Source: Panicum virgatum (Eukaryota > Streptophyta > Magnoliopsida > Poales > Poaceae). Taken from it: a stretch of 64,000 nucleotides of DNA. The stretch lies in contig NC_053153.1 of the NCBI RefSeq assembly GCF_016808335.1, positions 21,649,033 to 21,713,032 of the forward strand, in the 5' to 3' direction. The position numbers and the translations under genes are program-made. Below, one piece after another: positions 36,987 to 48,754 of this stretch (position 1 is the first letter of the stretch; each line of letters opens with the position of its first letter). The notes below the pieces were generated by a model. The model worked only from the letters and a program-made list of their open reading frames with translations, made no database searches and was not told where the DNA came from.

Positions 36987-39458
36987 CTACTTCCGCACAC
37001 CCCTTGGTGCGGGTTTGTCCTCCGGCTTAGTCATATTTTTGGTCTTCACAGGCGGGCTTCTAGCTTTTATCTTGACGGTTGCAGCGATCTTCTTCGTCGC
37101 GATAGACGCGACGACTTCTTTCTCCTTCTTCGCTTCCTTCTTGTTCGGCTCCTCCTCTTTCTTTGGCTTCTCCTCTGTGACACGGCGGTGAGGCGGAACA
37201 TATTTGACATTGACCATGTTGCATACCTCGAGGCGTGGATGAAACTTGAACTCGCTTGTGGTGCCATTGATGTCGAACTTGATCTCCCCCTTGCCAACGT
37301 CGATGTTCGCCCTTGCGGTCTTGAGGAAAGGCCTCCCAAGTATGAGAGGCACCTTGCCCCCTTCTCCCATATCGAGAATCACAAAGTCAACGGGGACTAA
37401 GTGTTCTCCAATCTTTACGGGCACGTCTTCAGCGATTCCCAAAGGATAGCGAACGGAATTGTCCGCTAACTCTAGGCACATGGCAGTGGGCTCTGGCTCC
37501 GGTAAGCGTAGCTTCTTGAACACGTTCTTTGGCATGATGCTCACACTTGCGCCGGGATCACAAAGTTCTCTTTCGAACATAAGAGATCCAATGGAACACG
37601 GGATGGTTGGACATCCGGGGTCCCTCTTCTTCTCAGGAACTTCATTAATGATTGCCGCGCTACACTCCTCGGTTAGCTTGACGGTGCTTGGCGGTATCTC
37701 GCGCTTGTTTCCCATGATGTCTTTGAAGTAGCGAGAATATGTTGGAACTTGTAGAGCGTCCAAGAGTGGCATGTTGATGCTCAACCTGCGTACCACGTCA
37801 ACAAATTTGTCGAAATGCTCATCTTCATGTTTACCTTTGCGGTATCGTGGCCTTGGCGGAAGAATCTTGGTGTCTTTATCATCTAGCTCAAACTCCGGCT
37901 CTTCGGTGACTATCTCCGGCGTAGGAGTTGGTGCCTTCTCCTTGATGATTGTCTCCACTTCAACTCTTGGCTTAGGTTTCCTTGCTCCCGCCACGTGTTT
38001 GGGTTCTTCGGTCTATTTTCCCGAGCGAGTTTGAATTGCCTTTGCCGTCTCCAGACTTTGAGGTTGCCCGGGCAATTTCCCTTCGTTGCTAGATAAGCGT
38101 CCGGTTAGCTGGGCTACTTGCGTCTCTAGCATCTTCATCATGTTGAGTACTTGAAGGTTAGAGCTCCCGACCTCCGTCATCTTGCCATCAATGTTCTCCA
38201 AGACCTTGTCCATAGCCTTGAACTTGGTGACGGTGTCCTTGTTGATCTTGCCTTGCTCCTCCATGAACTCCTTCAATTGTATACGAAGAGGCACCAAGTT
38301 TTGAATGGAAGAGCTTGCATTAAATTGAGGTCTACCTTGCCCGTAGCGGAAGTTGGATTGCGGGATCCATTCTCCCTTCTTCATGTAGGCGAGCATCTTG
38401 GCTTCCTCCGGGCAATTCTTTTGGACATGGTCGTACTCTCCACATTCTTCACATGTAGACCTTGCTTCGGCCGCCTTCAAATCAATAGCTTGGGCTTCTC
38501 TCTTTTCCACCTCCATCTTCTCCAACCTCCTCATAAGCAAGTCGATCTTCCCTTCTAGCACTTCTTCATGTTCCACTTGCAATACACTCTTCGTGGCGCC
38601 CAAGGCTTGGAGTGGTTGTAGGCGCCCCGATGATGCCCATGCGTCATTGTCCGCCACCTTCTTGAATAGCTTGAAAACTTGAGTCGGCGTGAGCTCAATG
38701 ATCGAACCTCTGGCCGATGCGTCAATGATCCCCCTTGATGCAGTAGTGAGGCCTTGATAGAACTTCTGGACCACATCCTCCCTTGAGAACTTGTGATGAG
38801 GTACGGCGCGGATGTAGTCGTTGAAGCGCTCATAGGCATCCGCAATAGTCTCCGTCGGGGCTTGCGTGAATGTAGCAATCTTGTTGCGCAAATCTTGGGT
38901 CTTGCCCGGCGAGTAGAACTCCGTCATGAACTCCTTCATCAAGGACTCCCAATTTTGCACCGTGTGCGGCGGTAGAGAATGAAACTATTGCAACGCTCTC
39001 CCAAGTAGAGAGAATGGAAAGAGCCTCGCTCTCATTTGATCTTGAGTCATCCCTTGCATGTCGAAGGTGCGGCACAGTTGGAGGAACGCTTGAAGATGAA
39101 GGTTAGCTTCTTCTTTTCCAGTGAAGGGCGAGCTTTGCACCATCCTTATGATTGAAGTCTTGATCTCGAACGGAACTCCGATGTCTTCGAGGTTTTGAAT
39201 CGGCAAGTCCCGAACGTCCGGAGTGCATAGCTCTCAGATCATACGCTCCGGCTCCGGTAGCGCCATCCCTTGGTGAAGTGGCGCCTCCCTTGGACTTGTT
39301 GGTGGAGTCACTTGAGGTGAAGATGATGAACCGTCGGCTTCGTCTTTTGGATCTACTAGTTCCAACATCCTTGATCGTGCTTCGCGTCTCCTTTGCCTGT
39401 AAAGTTTTTCTGGATCATCCACAAAATTTTCGGGTTTGTTGGAGAGGCTCCCATCCAT
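36987..39458 (-). pseudogene. Inner element gag-protease (three in-frame stops)
   Basis: One frame runs from MDGSLSNKPENFVDDPEKLY at 39,458 to 36,987. It contains the retrotransposon gag domain (NWESLMKEFMTEFYSPGKTQ, YERFNDYIRAVPHH, VVQKFYQGLT), one CCHC knuckle (CEECGEYDHVQKNC, about 38,460) and a retropepsin-like protease (ERELCDPGASVSIMPKNVF ... VPLILGRPFL). The protease active site reads DPGA where DTGA or DSGA is usual. Stops interrupt the frame at 39,234 (TGA), 38,985 (TAG) and 38,013 (TAG). Open reading resumes in phase after each, and the last could be a normal gag/protease readthrough point. The frame ends before any reverse transcriptase. Confidence 0.85.
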
Positions 39459-39731
39459 CTCCTGTTAGGGGTTAGTGAAAAAAAAAGAAAAATATATACG
39501 AGATCTAAAAGATGAATATACAAGATCTAAAACATAAAAGAAAAATAAAGCAAACTCTAGATTAGATTGGTTTTCGTGGAGTAGATCAGTTTTTGTTTTT
39601 TAGTTAGCACAAAAAATAAGAGATCTACAAAAAAAGGTCAAAAAGAAAAATCAAGAAAAAGAAATATTTACGAATGCAAGTAAGATTGGATCTTAAATCG
39701 ATGGTTCCCCGGCAATGGCGCCAGAAAAGCT

Positions 39732-41214
39732 TGTTGACGCTCCTTAGTGCCCCAATTTGTATACCGCAAGCGCACGGATCGTGTAGCTTTTCCCTTAGAG
39801 TATTACCCCAAGGTTTATCAATCCACGGAACCAAAGATATAAGAAACAATCTACTAACATAGAGAATCCTTTGTGTTGAGATGGTGTAAAACGAATCTAA
39901 TCTACTAAAATCGGCAAACACCGAAGGTAGCAAGAGAAAGTTAGAGATAACCAATCTAGATCACCTAGATCATGCATATGTTGTAGTTCAGGCAAACACC
40001 GAAGGTAGCAAGAGAAAGTTAGAGATAACCAATCTAGATCACCTAGATCATGCATATGTTGTAGTTCAAAGCTAAATGTAGTGAAGCAAGATAGATGTGA
40101 ATCTCAATGAAAAGCATCTTTAAACCAAAATCTCCAATCCAATCCTTCGATAACCCATCTTACAGAAGCAACGCCCTGTCACGACGCCCCCTTTTGGACT
40201 AAGCTACCCCGAAGCATGATAAACAAGTCGAACCCCCTTTGGTAGTTCCGCCATGAACCTCTAGCCACCACGACTACAAGATCATGCTAAGCGATCTATC
40301 TTGATAATAGATCTAGGATGAAGCAAACCCAAAGAAAAGAACGAAATCAAAAGAGAGAACATGGTCGCTAAAGATTCGGAATCACAGGTAACTTCACCAT
40401 GAATGATTGTACATCACAAGATCACAACCGGGGCCCTACCTGGATCTTGATGATCCTAGCTCCAGAACTCCGACGTGATCTTCCTTGCAAGGTTCCCATG
40501 TTGGCTAGGGAAGCCCCTAGACAACTAGCACGACCCTCGGCTCTCCGAAAGGTGTTTCTCTATCTTCTCTGCTCCTTGGCGTCGTCTCCCAAATGACTTG
40601 ATGCATGAGCCTCGGGGAGGGGGATTTAAATAGCCCCAAGAAACCCTAGGTCGAAGGGGAGGCCGAAGCGCCCTAGAAAGGCCCTAGGCCGGCCGGCTTA
40701 ATGGGCCCAGGCCGGCCGGCTTGGCCCATTCTTTCGCCGCCTCGCGTTCTCCTTTCTCCGCAAGTCTTCTGGAGTTTATCCCTTTCACGATTGCACCCCA
40801 TTGGACGTCGTTATCTTCGAGATATCATTGTGGGAAAGGATAGGATGGAGAATCTCTATTTGCTTTGCTTAGCCCCGAAGTATCTTGATCTCATCTTGTG
40901 GGCTTTGTCCTTTGGGCTTCATTGGAGGGTGGATGTGCATGAACGGGCTTCTAGTCATCATGGCCTTTGGTCCTTTGTTTGGGCTTTGACCTTCGTCTTT
41001 CTTCGTGTTACCGCATGATCATGGGCCTTGTCATTTCATGCTCCAAAATTGGCAAAAAAACCTGCAAAAATGAAGTACCTCCAAAATATATGTGCAAATG
41101 TGAAAACGACCAATAATTGGGCCGAGGTTTGGATTGTTAGTGATTTTGATATTAAATTCATGCCATTATCAAAGTTAAATAGGGGATAAAATGGATACTT
41201 AAGGAGCGCCAACA
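39732..41214 (-). repeat. Inner element 5' LTR (right copy)
   Basis: 1,483 bases, aligned over its full length with 30592-32017. An ~82-base block beginning GGCAAACACCGAAGG is tandemly duplicated at about 39,911-40,070. Frequent single-base differences from the left copy suggest this insertion is not very young. Confidence 0.9.
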
Positions 41215-41219
41215 CCTGG

Positions 41220-43203
41220 CGACAACGCCGCTCTCGGGGAGATGGTGCAGAGGGTGCTGCCCGCCAGCTTGACCCCCCGCAAGGTCTTCGGTGGAGGAGA
41301 CGCTAGAAGAAAGCTTGCGAGGAGGGCATCCCACCGGACCCCCACGCGAGGAGGGCAATCCCGAGCAGCTTGGTCGTCATGCCGGCCAAGGACTCGGTGC
41401 TCTTCATCGGCGCTTGCTCCTCCCCAAGACAGGGAAAATTGCCACGCAGGTGCAATGCGTTTGTACTTTTCGACGGCTTCGAGCCGGTAACCCTTTGTAA
41501 TCTTTGTTTGTAAAGAGCAATGAAGTCTCCTTCTCCTCGCGAAGAGGATGACCGAGGGTGTAAAGGTGTGCATCAGCCCCGCAGAAGCTTAACCCTTCGA
41601 GGGTGTAGCTCGAGTACTGACCGCGGTGGCCTTAGTTTGCCCGGCGAGGGCACAACGGTGTTCCGGGGAGCATTGTTGGAGGAGTTTGATCCAGAGTCGG
41701 GGTTTGTCACTGGAGAAGCAGTGAGGTGGCCTCTCCGAGTTGTCTATGCAGATCATAGTCGCCTCGAGTACCATGGTGCCGCCGCTGGGCATGTCGACGT
41801 CGTGCTGCTGAGGGCGTTCGAGCAAGCCTGCAGAGGATTTTGGTCCTCGAATGTGTGAAGTTTCCTCCATGGGGGCGTGCCAGCGCACCTGCGGGTGTAG
41901 CCCCCGAGGCCTTGGAGGAGTGTTTGCACTCGTCCAAGGGCTATATGCGTCACCCTGCTTGGTTGCTTTACTGGGGTGGCTGTCCAGGGTCTTTTTCAGC
42001 CGGCATCGGCATTTCTTTCAGCCGGCCTCGGAGTTTTTTGTGCTGGCGCAGCGACTCAGAGTCCTGCTGAACCATCTGGCAGGCACGCGTTAAGAGTGGG
42101 GGTTTTGGTTAAACACGTGGAACTTCATAATCGACGGTTGTCGATCCATTCGAGGGTGCGGCCTGAGCCGCGGTGTGCGAGGAGCCCCCGAGCCCCGGCC
42201 TGCGTTAAGGCGTTCAGGGGACCCTCGACTTTTATTATGATCCTCGTCGCCCTTCCGCAGGGAGGAGGGGTTAAGCGCACCATACTACCCATGCCCGGGC
42301 CGCGAGCTATGGCTGCTTCAGTGAGCTACTAGCAGGTGGTTCAAGTGGATGTCCGTGCCATATTCGATAAGGGTCGGCTCATGGTCCGTGGACACATCAC
42401 ATAAAGTGCTCGCAAAGGTTCGCTAGGCGGGGCTTGGACCCGTTCGATAGGGTCCGAGGGCTCGATGCTCTCCCTCGAAGGGATCCCCCTTCTAGGCACC
42501 CTCGACTGGCCTTGAACACTACGTAGTATGTCTCGAACTCCGCGTTCGAGGGTAGCTTGTACGACACATCCATGCAGTCCCCGACTCTGGTGATCTGGGG
42601 CGCTTTTCGAACCCTTGACGGGCCAGGCTTCGAACCCCTGATCAGTAAGGCCTCGGAATAAGGTTCCTTCGAGGGTGAAGAGCCCCCGAAAGGAATATTC
42701 CGTCACGGTTCACAAACGGCGCGGAGTCGCAGGTCGTGCGCGTGGGTCTTTCGCTGGTTGTGGGCGACGTGGCCCGGTACATGCGGTGCAGTGCGGGCGC
42801 ACCTTTTCAGGCTGCTGCCTTGGGTAGACGAAGCGGCATGGGCGGAGGCTAACGGATGGAACAGTGCTACAGTTGTGCCGCGCCCGTCGGTTACCGCGCC
42901 GTAATTATTGCCGAGTGCGTGCGTGGGGGACTCCGCGGTCATGGGGCCCAGCCGTCAGCGACGACAAAATCTACTGCATTCAATGCGGTGGATTCGGGCT
43001 GTGGCGGCAAATCCGCCCATCTTGATGGATAAAAGCAGGAAAGGGGGATTGTTTGGGCTCACCTGGCCACTTTGCCTTCGTCTCCCCTGCCTTCTCCGCC
43101 TCCCCTGCATCCTGAGCCCATAGCGGAGAGCGAGAGGAGGAAGAAGGAGAGAGCGAGAGCGCACCTTAGCCACCATAGAGCTTAGCCCATAACCTTCGAA
43201 GCG
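41220..43203 (+). other. Middle element internal DNA, no recognised gene
   Basis: GC-rich DNA with several short open frames and many CGAGGGT/CCCCCGAG motifs. TTTGTAATC...TTTGTAAAGAGCAATG near 41,490-41,520 could be a 3' end. No retroviral domain is seen. The last 150 bases form a purine-rich leader before the antisense gene's ATG. Confidence 0.4.
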
Positions 43204-46200
43204 ATGTCGGATGTCCAGGAGCCGTTGTCGTGAGGGAAGTCCACCGCCACCGCGGCGGTTTTGGAGCAGCTGGTCGCCGACAGGCTGCTGCCGGTGAATA
43301 TCAACTCGGAGCGGCCGGCGTGGATTCCCCCGCGGCCGGAGGAGACCGAGCCGAATCCCCCCGAGGGCTATGTCATGAGCCTCGTGCGACTCCACGAGCG
43401 GGGATTCGGCGTCCCCGTCGGCAGATTCATGCGGGCGCTATGCGAGTACTACGGGGTGGAGCTGCACAACTTCGGCCCCAACTCCATCTCGCTGGCGGCG
43501 GTCTTCGTCGCTGTCTGCGAGGGGTATCTGGGGAACGAGGTGCACTGGGATCTATGGATCCATTTGTTCCGCGGTGAGCTCTTCATCGAGAACGTGCGGG
43601 GCCAGCCGAAGAGGTTCACCCGCGTCGGCGGTCTGATGCTTCACTTGTGCCCAACCCGGAGGAATTTGTACATCCCCAACAGAATGACGACGAACAACGC
43701 CGGGTGGTCCCGAGGGTGGTTTTACCTACGCAACTTCGGCAACCGGCTCCCGGCGTTCACCAACAAGGTGCTCTGGGAGAGGCTGGAGAAGTGGGACTGG
43801 GGGGGTATCACCCCCACCGCATCAGGATAGGCTCGAGGTGCTCACCAATGCGTTGCGGCATCTAGCGAGGAGGGGGTTGACGGCGGCAGCCATCATCGCG
43901 AACTTTCACCGGCAGAGGGTGATTCCTCTCACGGAGAGGAGCCTGCCAATTCTCGACCTCACCCCCGAGGCCCCGGACTCAGGCTCGAGGACGTCACTCG
44001 TGCTGCTCCCCTATGACGTCGCTGCCCGGAGGGCGAAGAACGTGGTGGCGGAGTTCCCCGACAACCCGAACGATCTCTGGGAGATCAAGATGCGCCCCGA
44101 GACGGGGTACCTTTCTGTGGTAAATTCCAGTTTCAATTCATTGCCGATTTGTGCTTCTCCTCTCCCCACTCCCTGATTCTGACTTGGTTGCGTTTCGCAG
44201 GGGGTGAGCCACAGGAGCTACACCTCGAGGCCTCCGGTCCCGGAGGAACGCGCAGTCAACCGCCTGCACACAGAGGAAGTGAAGAAGAAGAAGGATGCGG
44301 CGGAGGCAGCCACCGCCAGGAAGAGGAAGAGGAAGGAAAAGCACGGGAAGGCGTGCAAGAATGCACACGTGGAGGGAAAGCCCCGGCCCGCCACGCCCGA
44401 GTCCACCAAGGAGGAGGGGGAGGACTCCTCGGACACCGAGCTCAACTTCTCGGATGATGACGAGGCGGCGACAGGCGCGAGTTCCCCGCCGGTCTATCGA
44501 GGGGCTGGCGACATGGATGTGCCAGTGACACTGGGTGAGGCAAGGCTCACATCGGGGTTGTTGGTGGATCCGCCCCTCATAGGGGCGGGGCGGAGGTCGC
44601 CCACGCCAGCGGCGGGACGAAGGTCGCCCATGCCGACAGCGGGAGGGAGATCGTCTACGCCTGTGACAGGACAGAGGTCGTCTCCACCAGCGACGGGTAG
44701 GAGGACACCCGCGCCCGCGGTGTCGACGGGTGGAGGCGGGTCCGTGGCGAGCGCGGAGACGTCCGCGCAGACGGCCTCGAGGCTCCAGGCCGATCCGAGG
44801 ACAATGCCCTTGGGTCAGTCGTCGAGAGGTGTCAGTGTACCGCGGGCCCGAAGGAGCGGCTCGGGCAAGCGCAGCATGAGCGCCCGATTAGGGTAAGTGA
44901 TTTTGATTTTATTCTTCGCATTCGTTTAATCGACCCCTCAATCCTGCTGACTTCAGCTCTTCTTCCCCGATTACCAGCTCCGGGGCCATCACCAGGGATG
45001 CAGCCTAGCTTGTGCCGACCAAGGCCCTCAAGACCGGGGCGCGCGCCACGGCGCACATGGCACCGCATCCTCTGCCCGTCGTGGACAATGTGGCGGAGGC
45101 CGCGAAGCTCCAGGAGGCGATGGCTCGAGGGGCCCAGAAGGCCCAACAGGCTCAAGCGCCGGAGAGCAGGGGCGACGCCAGCCAGGGCGGGGCTGTAATG
45201 GCCGCTCAGGCTGACGCCGAGGGGGAGGTCGATCGGGGCGGCGCAAATGACACCACCTGGACGGACGTCGAAGTCGAGGCCGATCGGGGCGACGCGGATA
45301 GCGCCGCTCGGCCGGTCGCAGGAGAAAGAGCTGGTGGGGACGCCCAGGAGGGCCGCGCCAGCCAAATAGAGGTGGAGACCCTCATCCTCGAGCCCCCGAG
45401 GGCTGGGGTCGAGGGCGTCACGGAGGAGGAGGCGGCGCCAAGGGCGCCGGCAGTGGAGGAAACCTTCGTCCAGGAGCCTGCGGGGGCCCGGGACGACTGT
45501 GTTGTTGCAGCGGTGATGGCGCAAATGGCGCCAGAGAAAGTGGTGCCGGTGGTCCAGCTGCCGGAGAGAAGCGAGGAGTTCGGGGACTCAAGGGACATCG
45601 ACCTTGCTACTGCGGCCAGCACCGCCGATTAGATTGCCGAGTTCACGTCGGCCTCCGAGGAGGTACTCAACGCGGGGATGTCCGAGGGGCCCCGTTACGG
45701 GCCGATCATCTAGTCCGGGGTCCCATTGGAGTTTCTCCGCAACGAGCAGGAGGAGGAAGCCGTCTGGAAGGCGCAGTTTGAGGCCGGCTCTCAGATTCTA
45801 GGCCACCTCCACCATGCCTTGGAGCTCCATAGAATGACGGATTTCCAGATCAGCCAGGTAGGTGGCTCCCTCCCCGGAATCGTTTGTATTTGGCCTTGAT
45901 TTTGTGTGTTTCATTCACGCTCTTCCACTTGCAGCGGCTGAGGGACATTTTGTGCAAAAAGAGCGACGAGCTGACCCGGCTGTACTCCCAAATGCGCTGG
46001 ATTGGGCAGCACAATGCCGACTTGGTGCTCCAGAACATTGACGCCAACACCAAGATGACAGATCTGGGGGTGCGTCAGCGGGCGCTAGAGGAAGAGCTGG
46101 CGCGGACCACCGGCGAGCGCGACATCCAGAGGGCCGCGGCGGAGCAGAAGGCTCAGGAGGCCAAGGCGCAGACTACCGAGCTGCAGCGTGTTAGGACGGC

Positions 46201-47270
46201 GCTCGAGCAGAAGGAGGCTGAGCTCCAGCACAAGGAGGCCGAGCTCCAAGGCAAGGAGGCCAAGCTCCAACGTGAGAAGGCGACCGTCGCCACACTCTCT
46301 GGGACACTCGAGGAAAACGGCAAAGCCCTTGAGGAAAATGAGGTGGCCATCCGAAATGCGGAGGCCGCCCTCAAGGAGAAGGAGGACTCCTTGTCCTCGC
46401 TCGAGGAGGCCGCCCGAGTCCAGCAGGAGGAAGCTGTAACAGCCATGGGAACAGTGTCGGGACAGCACTGTAGCAGACGGGGGTACTGTAGCTCGGGTAC
46501 TGTAGCCGAATTGGGCCGGGCCTAATGTCGGTTACTGTAGCTCGAGAACTGTAGCACGTCGGGTTACTGTAGCGTCGCAACACTGTTCACCCGCGTGAAT
46601 TGTCCCATACTGAAAACCGATTGAGAGCCAGACCAATTTAAATACCGAGCCCCGGGAAGCGTATTAATTCCGGATCGATCCTTTTTGCGCGAAGCGAGGA
46701 CGAAAGCGCAAGAGAATTAATTAGCAGGTGTGGTTTACTCAATGTGTAGAGTAGATCTTAGCCGTTTTCCCGGGCCGGGTCGTTACAGAAGCGTAGATGA
46801 ATATCGCGGGTGAGTGCTCGAGATTTAACTGTTGTTGGATTCTAATTTATCGCAGCTTATCTTGGTTCCTTTGATCAGAGCTGAGGCAGCGAGTGGTGGA
46901 CGAGACTGCGGCGAAGGAGGCGGTCAACACCGCGCTCATAGCGGCGCAGGCTGAATACACTGACCTGGAGCGGACCGCTGTGAGCATGTGCTAGGAGCTC
47001 GAGGGGGAGGGCGCCGTGTCTGGTAGCTCGGTGATCAGCCGCCTGCGAGCGCTAGGTGGCCGGATCGCCGAGCACGCCAAGAGCACCTTCCGCCTTGGTG
47101 TCCTGCGAGCCCTCGTCGTGGCCTCGACGCACTACATCATGGACCTCCAGAGAGTGTCATTGGGGTACGTGGTCCCCAACGATGCTAGCTCGGACACTGT
47201 GTCGGCCATCATGGACGATGCCGACGCCATCGTCCTGGCCGCGAAGCTGGAAGCCGACATCCCCCCATAG
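43204..47270 (+). pseudogene. Transposase_28-like 'putative gypsy type transposon' gene, antisense
   Basis: Exons 43204-44119, 44201-44892, 44978-45857, 45935 to about 46454 and 46879-47270 fit with GT-AG junctions. Exon 1 carries the family signature (MSLVRLHERGFGVPVGRFMR, CEYYGVELHNFGPNSI, HWDLWIHLFRGELF). Exon 2 is basic and then proline/serine-rich (GRRSPTPA-type repeats), exon 3 is acidic, exon 4 is a long coiled coil (QKEAELQHKEAELQGKEAKL), and exon 5 is helical. The frame is broken by TGA at 43,231, a frameshift in a G7 run at 43,799-43,805, TAG at 45,006, 45,630, 45,711 and 46,992, and a short insertion near 46,455. The family is a common passenger of grass gypsy elements, often annotated as a transposon protein; its function is unknown. 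Confidence 0.83.
46455..46787. mobile_element. Possible small solo-LTR-like insertion with ACTGTAGC repeats
   Basis: A TG...CA-bounded stretch of about 333 bases, TGTCGGGACAGC to GGGTCGTTACA, interrupts the coiled-coil exon of the antisense gene. It has at least five copies of (T)ACTGTAGC in its first 120 bases. A clear target duplication is not visible (AACAG and GAAGC), so limits and class are tentative. Confidence 0.4.
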
Positions 47271-47894
47271 CCAAATTCGATGATGTAGAAGACCTGCAAG
47301 GGGAGGATGATAACCTGTAGGTAGTCTGGGCCTCGGAGCCCATGTAATAAGTTAGTACTTTATCGTAATAGTACTTGTGGATGTAAGAAATTGGTAATTA
47401 TAAATCGATAGTGCGGCCCATCGTGACCTTGTGCATTCGAGCCCTCGTTTTCTTTACTCTATTTCCGTGTTCTCGTATGCGACTTTGGTAAACTTCTGCG
47501 AGGACTTTCGTGTTCATAAGCGACTTAGGCGTGAGGTGCTGAGGGGGTGCCGTATCCCGGAGGTGTAGGCGGCCCCACGGCTCGGCCGGCCCCGTACCAT
47601 AGTTGCTTATGCCTCGCGTCCATTTTTCCCAAGTATACGAGAAACTTAGAAGCGGGAATTTTTTGAAAAAACATTGGCGATTTTTTGGGGACGTTCGGGG
47701 GTTCCCCTCGTAGTAGCCCCCAAGGGAGGCTTGGCTTTGCCGAGGGTAAAGCCAGGCATAACTCAGTGTTCGTGCGCCTCCGAGCCCCCGAGGGTCCGGA
47801 AAGTTCCCAAAAAATAAACAAGTAAAGCATACTCCTTTATTGTTTCGGGAAATCGTAAATGCGAGTACAAACGATGCACAAATAGCTTGAAACT
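47271..47894. other. Middle element spacer between the two convergent genes
   Basis: The antisense gene (plus) and the pol remnant (minus) point at each other here. No gene is seen. AATAAGTTAG at about 47,346 and TTATAAATCG could serve as 3'-end signals for the plus-strand gene. Confidence 0.4.
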
Positions 47895-48681
47895 CTAAGG
47901 ATAGAAGCGACGTAGCTGCTGTATGTTCCAAGCATTGGTGAGGACTTCGCCGTTTTCATTTGCCAGCTTGTACGTACCGGGCTTGAGCACCTCGGTGATG
48001 ATGTATGGGTCTTCCCATGGTGGTGTAGTTGGGGATGGCCATGAATTTGGCGTAGCAGGGACGACCAAGGATGGCGTGGTAGGCTCCCCGAAACCCCACC
48101 ACCTCGAAGGTGAGCACTTCCTTGCCAAAGTTGGCTGCCGTGCCGAAACAGATAGGTAGGTCGATCTGGCCGAGGGGTTGGACTCGCTTCCCAACTGTCG
48201 GTGTCCTGACCCGGTAGATCCTCGTACTCGGCGAAGTTGGTGCTGGATGAAGAGGCGTAGGTGGCAGCATTGCGTATCCCGAAGGGAAAGGGCGACAGCG
48301 CAGTCGCGCCCCCCTGGGAGGCACTGGGGCTGCAGTCGATGATGGCTCCGGCGTAGATGACGCCGAGACACGTGATGACGAAGCGGTGGCCCCGTCGGCC
48401 GCGACGCTGAGCTGCGACATGGCAACCTCAACCCACGTGGGGGAGCTGAGGCGTGCCGCCTGGCGCCGCTCCATGCGCGCTTGTCGCGAGTACTGGCCCG
48501 AGCACCTGTTGCGCCGGGCTGGTGAAGTCGGAGTGTCAGGGTTGCGTCTGGACGAGAGGAGCTCCATGAGGTAACTGTTGCCGGTTGCTCTGAACTCAAG
48601 ACTCCCGAACCAAATCACGTATCCCGCTGGAAGCGGATTCGAGGCACCCATGGGGAATGGGTTGGATATTCTCGCCATCAC
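47895..48681 (-). pseudogene. Middle element gag-protease-integrase remnant
   Basis: Read on the minus strand, the frame starts MMARISNPFPMGASNPL and gives a short gag N-terminus to about 48,215. It then jumps to the C-terminal part of a gypsy protease (VQPLGQIDLPICFGTAANF, FEVVGFRGAYHAILGRPCY) and next, after a one-base frame change near 48,020, to the last 40 or so residues of an integrase (EDPYIITEVLKPGTYKLA ... NAWNIQQLRRFYP). All of reverse transcriptase, RNase H and the integrase core are missing. At 48,191-48,214 there is a 24-base copy of the element's own LTR/primer-site junction. Confidence 0.8.
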
Positions 48682-48734
48682 TGGAGATCAAATGGGAACA
48701 AAAGAGATAATATCATGCAGCGTCCCCTACCTTC

Positions 48735-48753
48735 CCCCTACCTGGCGCGCCAA
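48735..48753 (-). other. Primer-binding site of the middle element
   Basis: On the minus strand TTGGCGCGCCAGGTAGGGG follows the right LTR directly. This is the usual minus-strand priming site in many grass gypsy families, and it fixes the element's orientation. Confidence 0.8.
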
Positions 48754-48754
48754 C

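Larger units (their letters stand above)
30592..41214 (-). mobile_element. Inner Ty3/gypsy element, non-autonomous, gag-protease plus extra ORF
   Basis: LTRs at 30592-32017 and 39732-41214 begin TGTTGACGCTCC and end GGAGCGCCAACA. CCTGG is duplicated at 30587-30591 and 41215-41219. On the minus strand the primer-binding site TGGCGCCATTGCCGGGGA (39706-39723) follows the right LTR, as in Athila-like gypsy elements. A purine tract (plus-strand TTCCCCCCATGC at 32,018) abuts the left LTR. The 10.6-kb element encodes gag and protease (36,987-39,458) and a second sense-strand ORF (33,851-35,507). Nothing between them resembles reverse transcriptase, RNase H or integrase. Confidence 0.93.
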
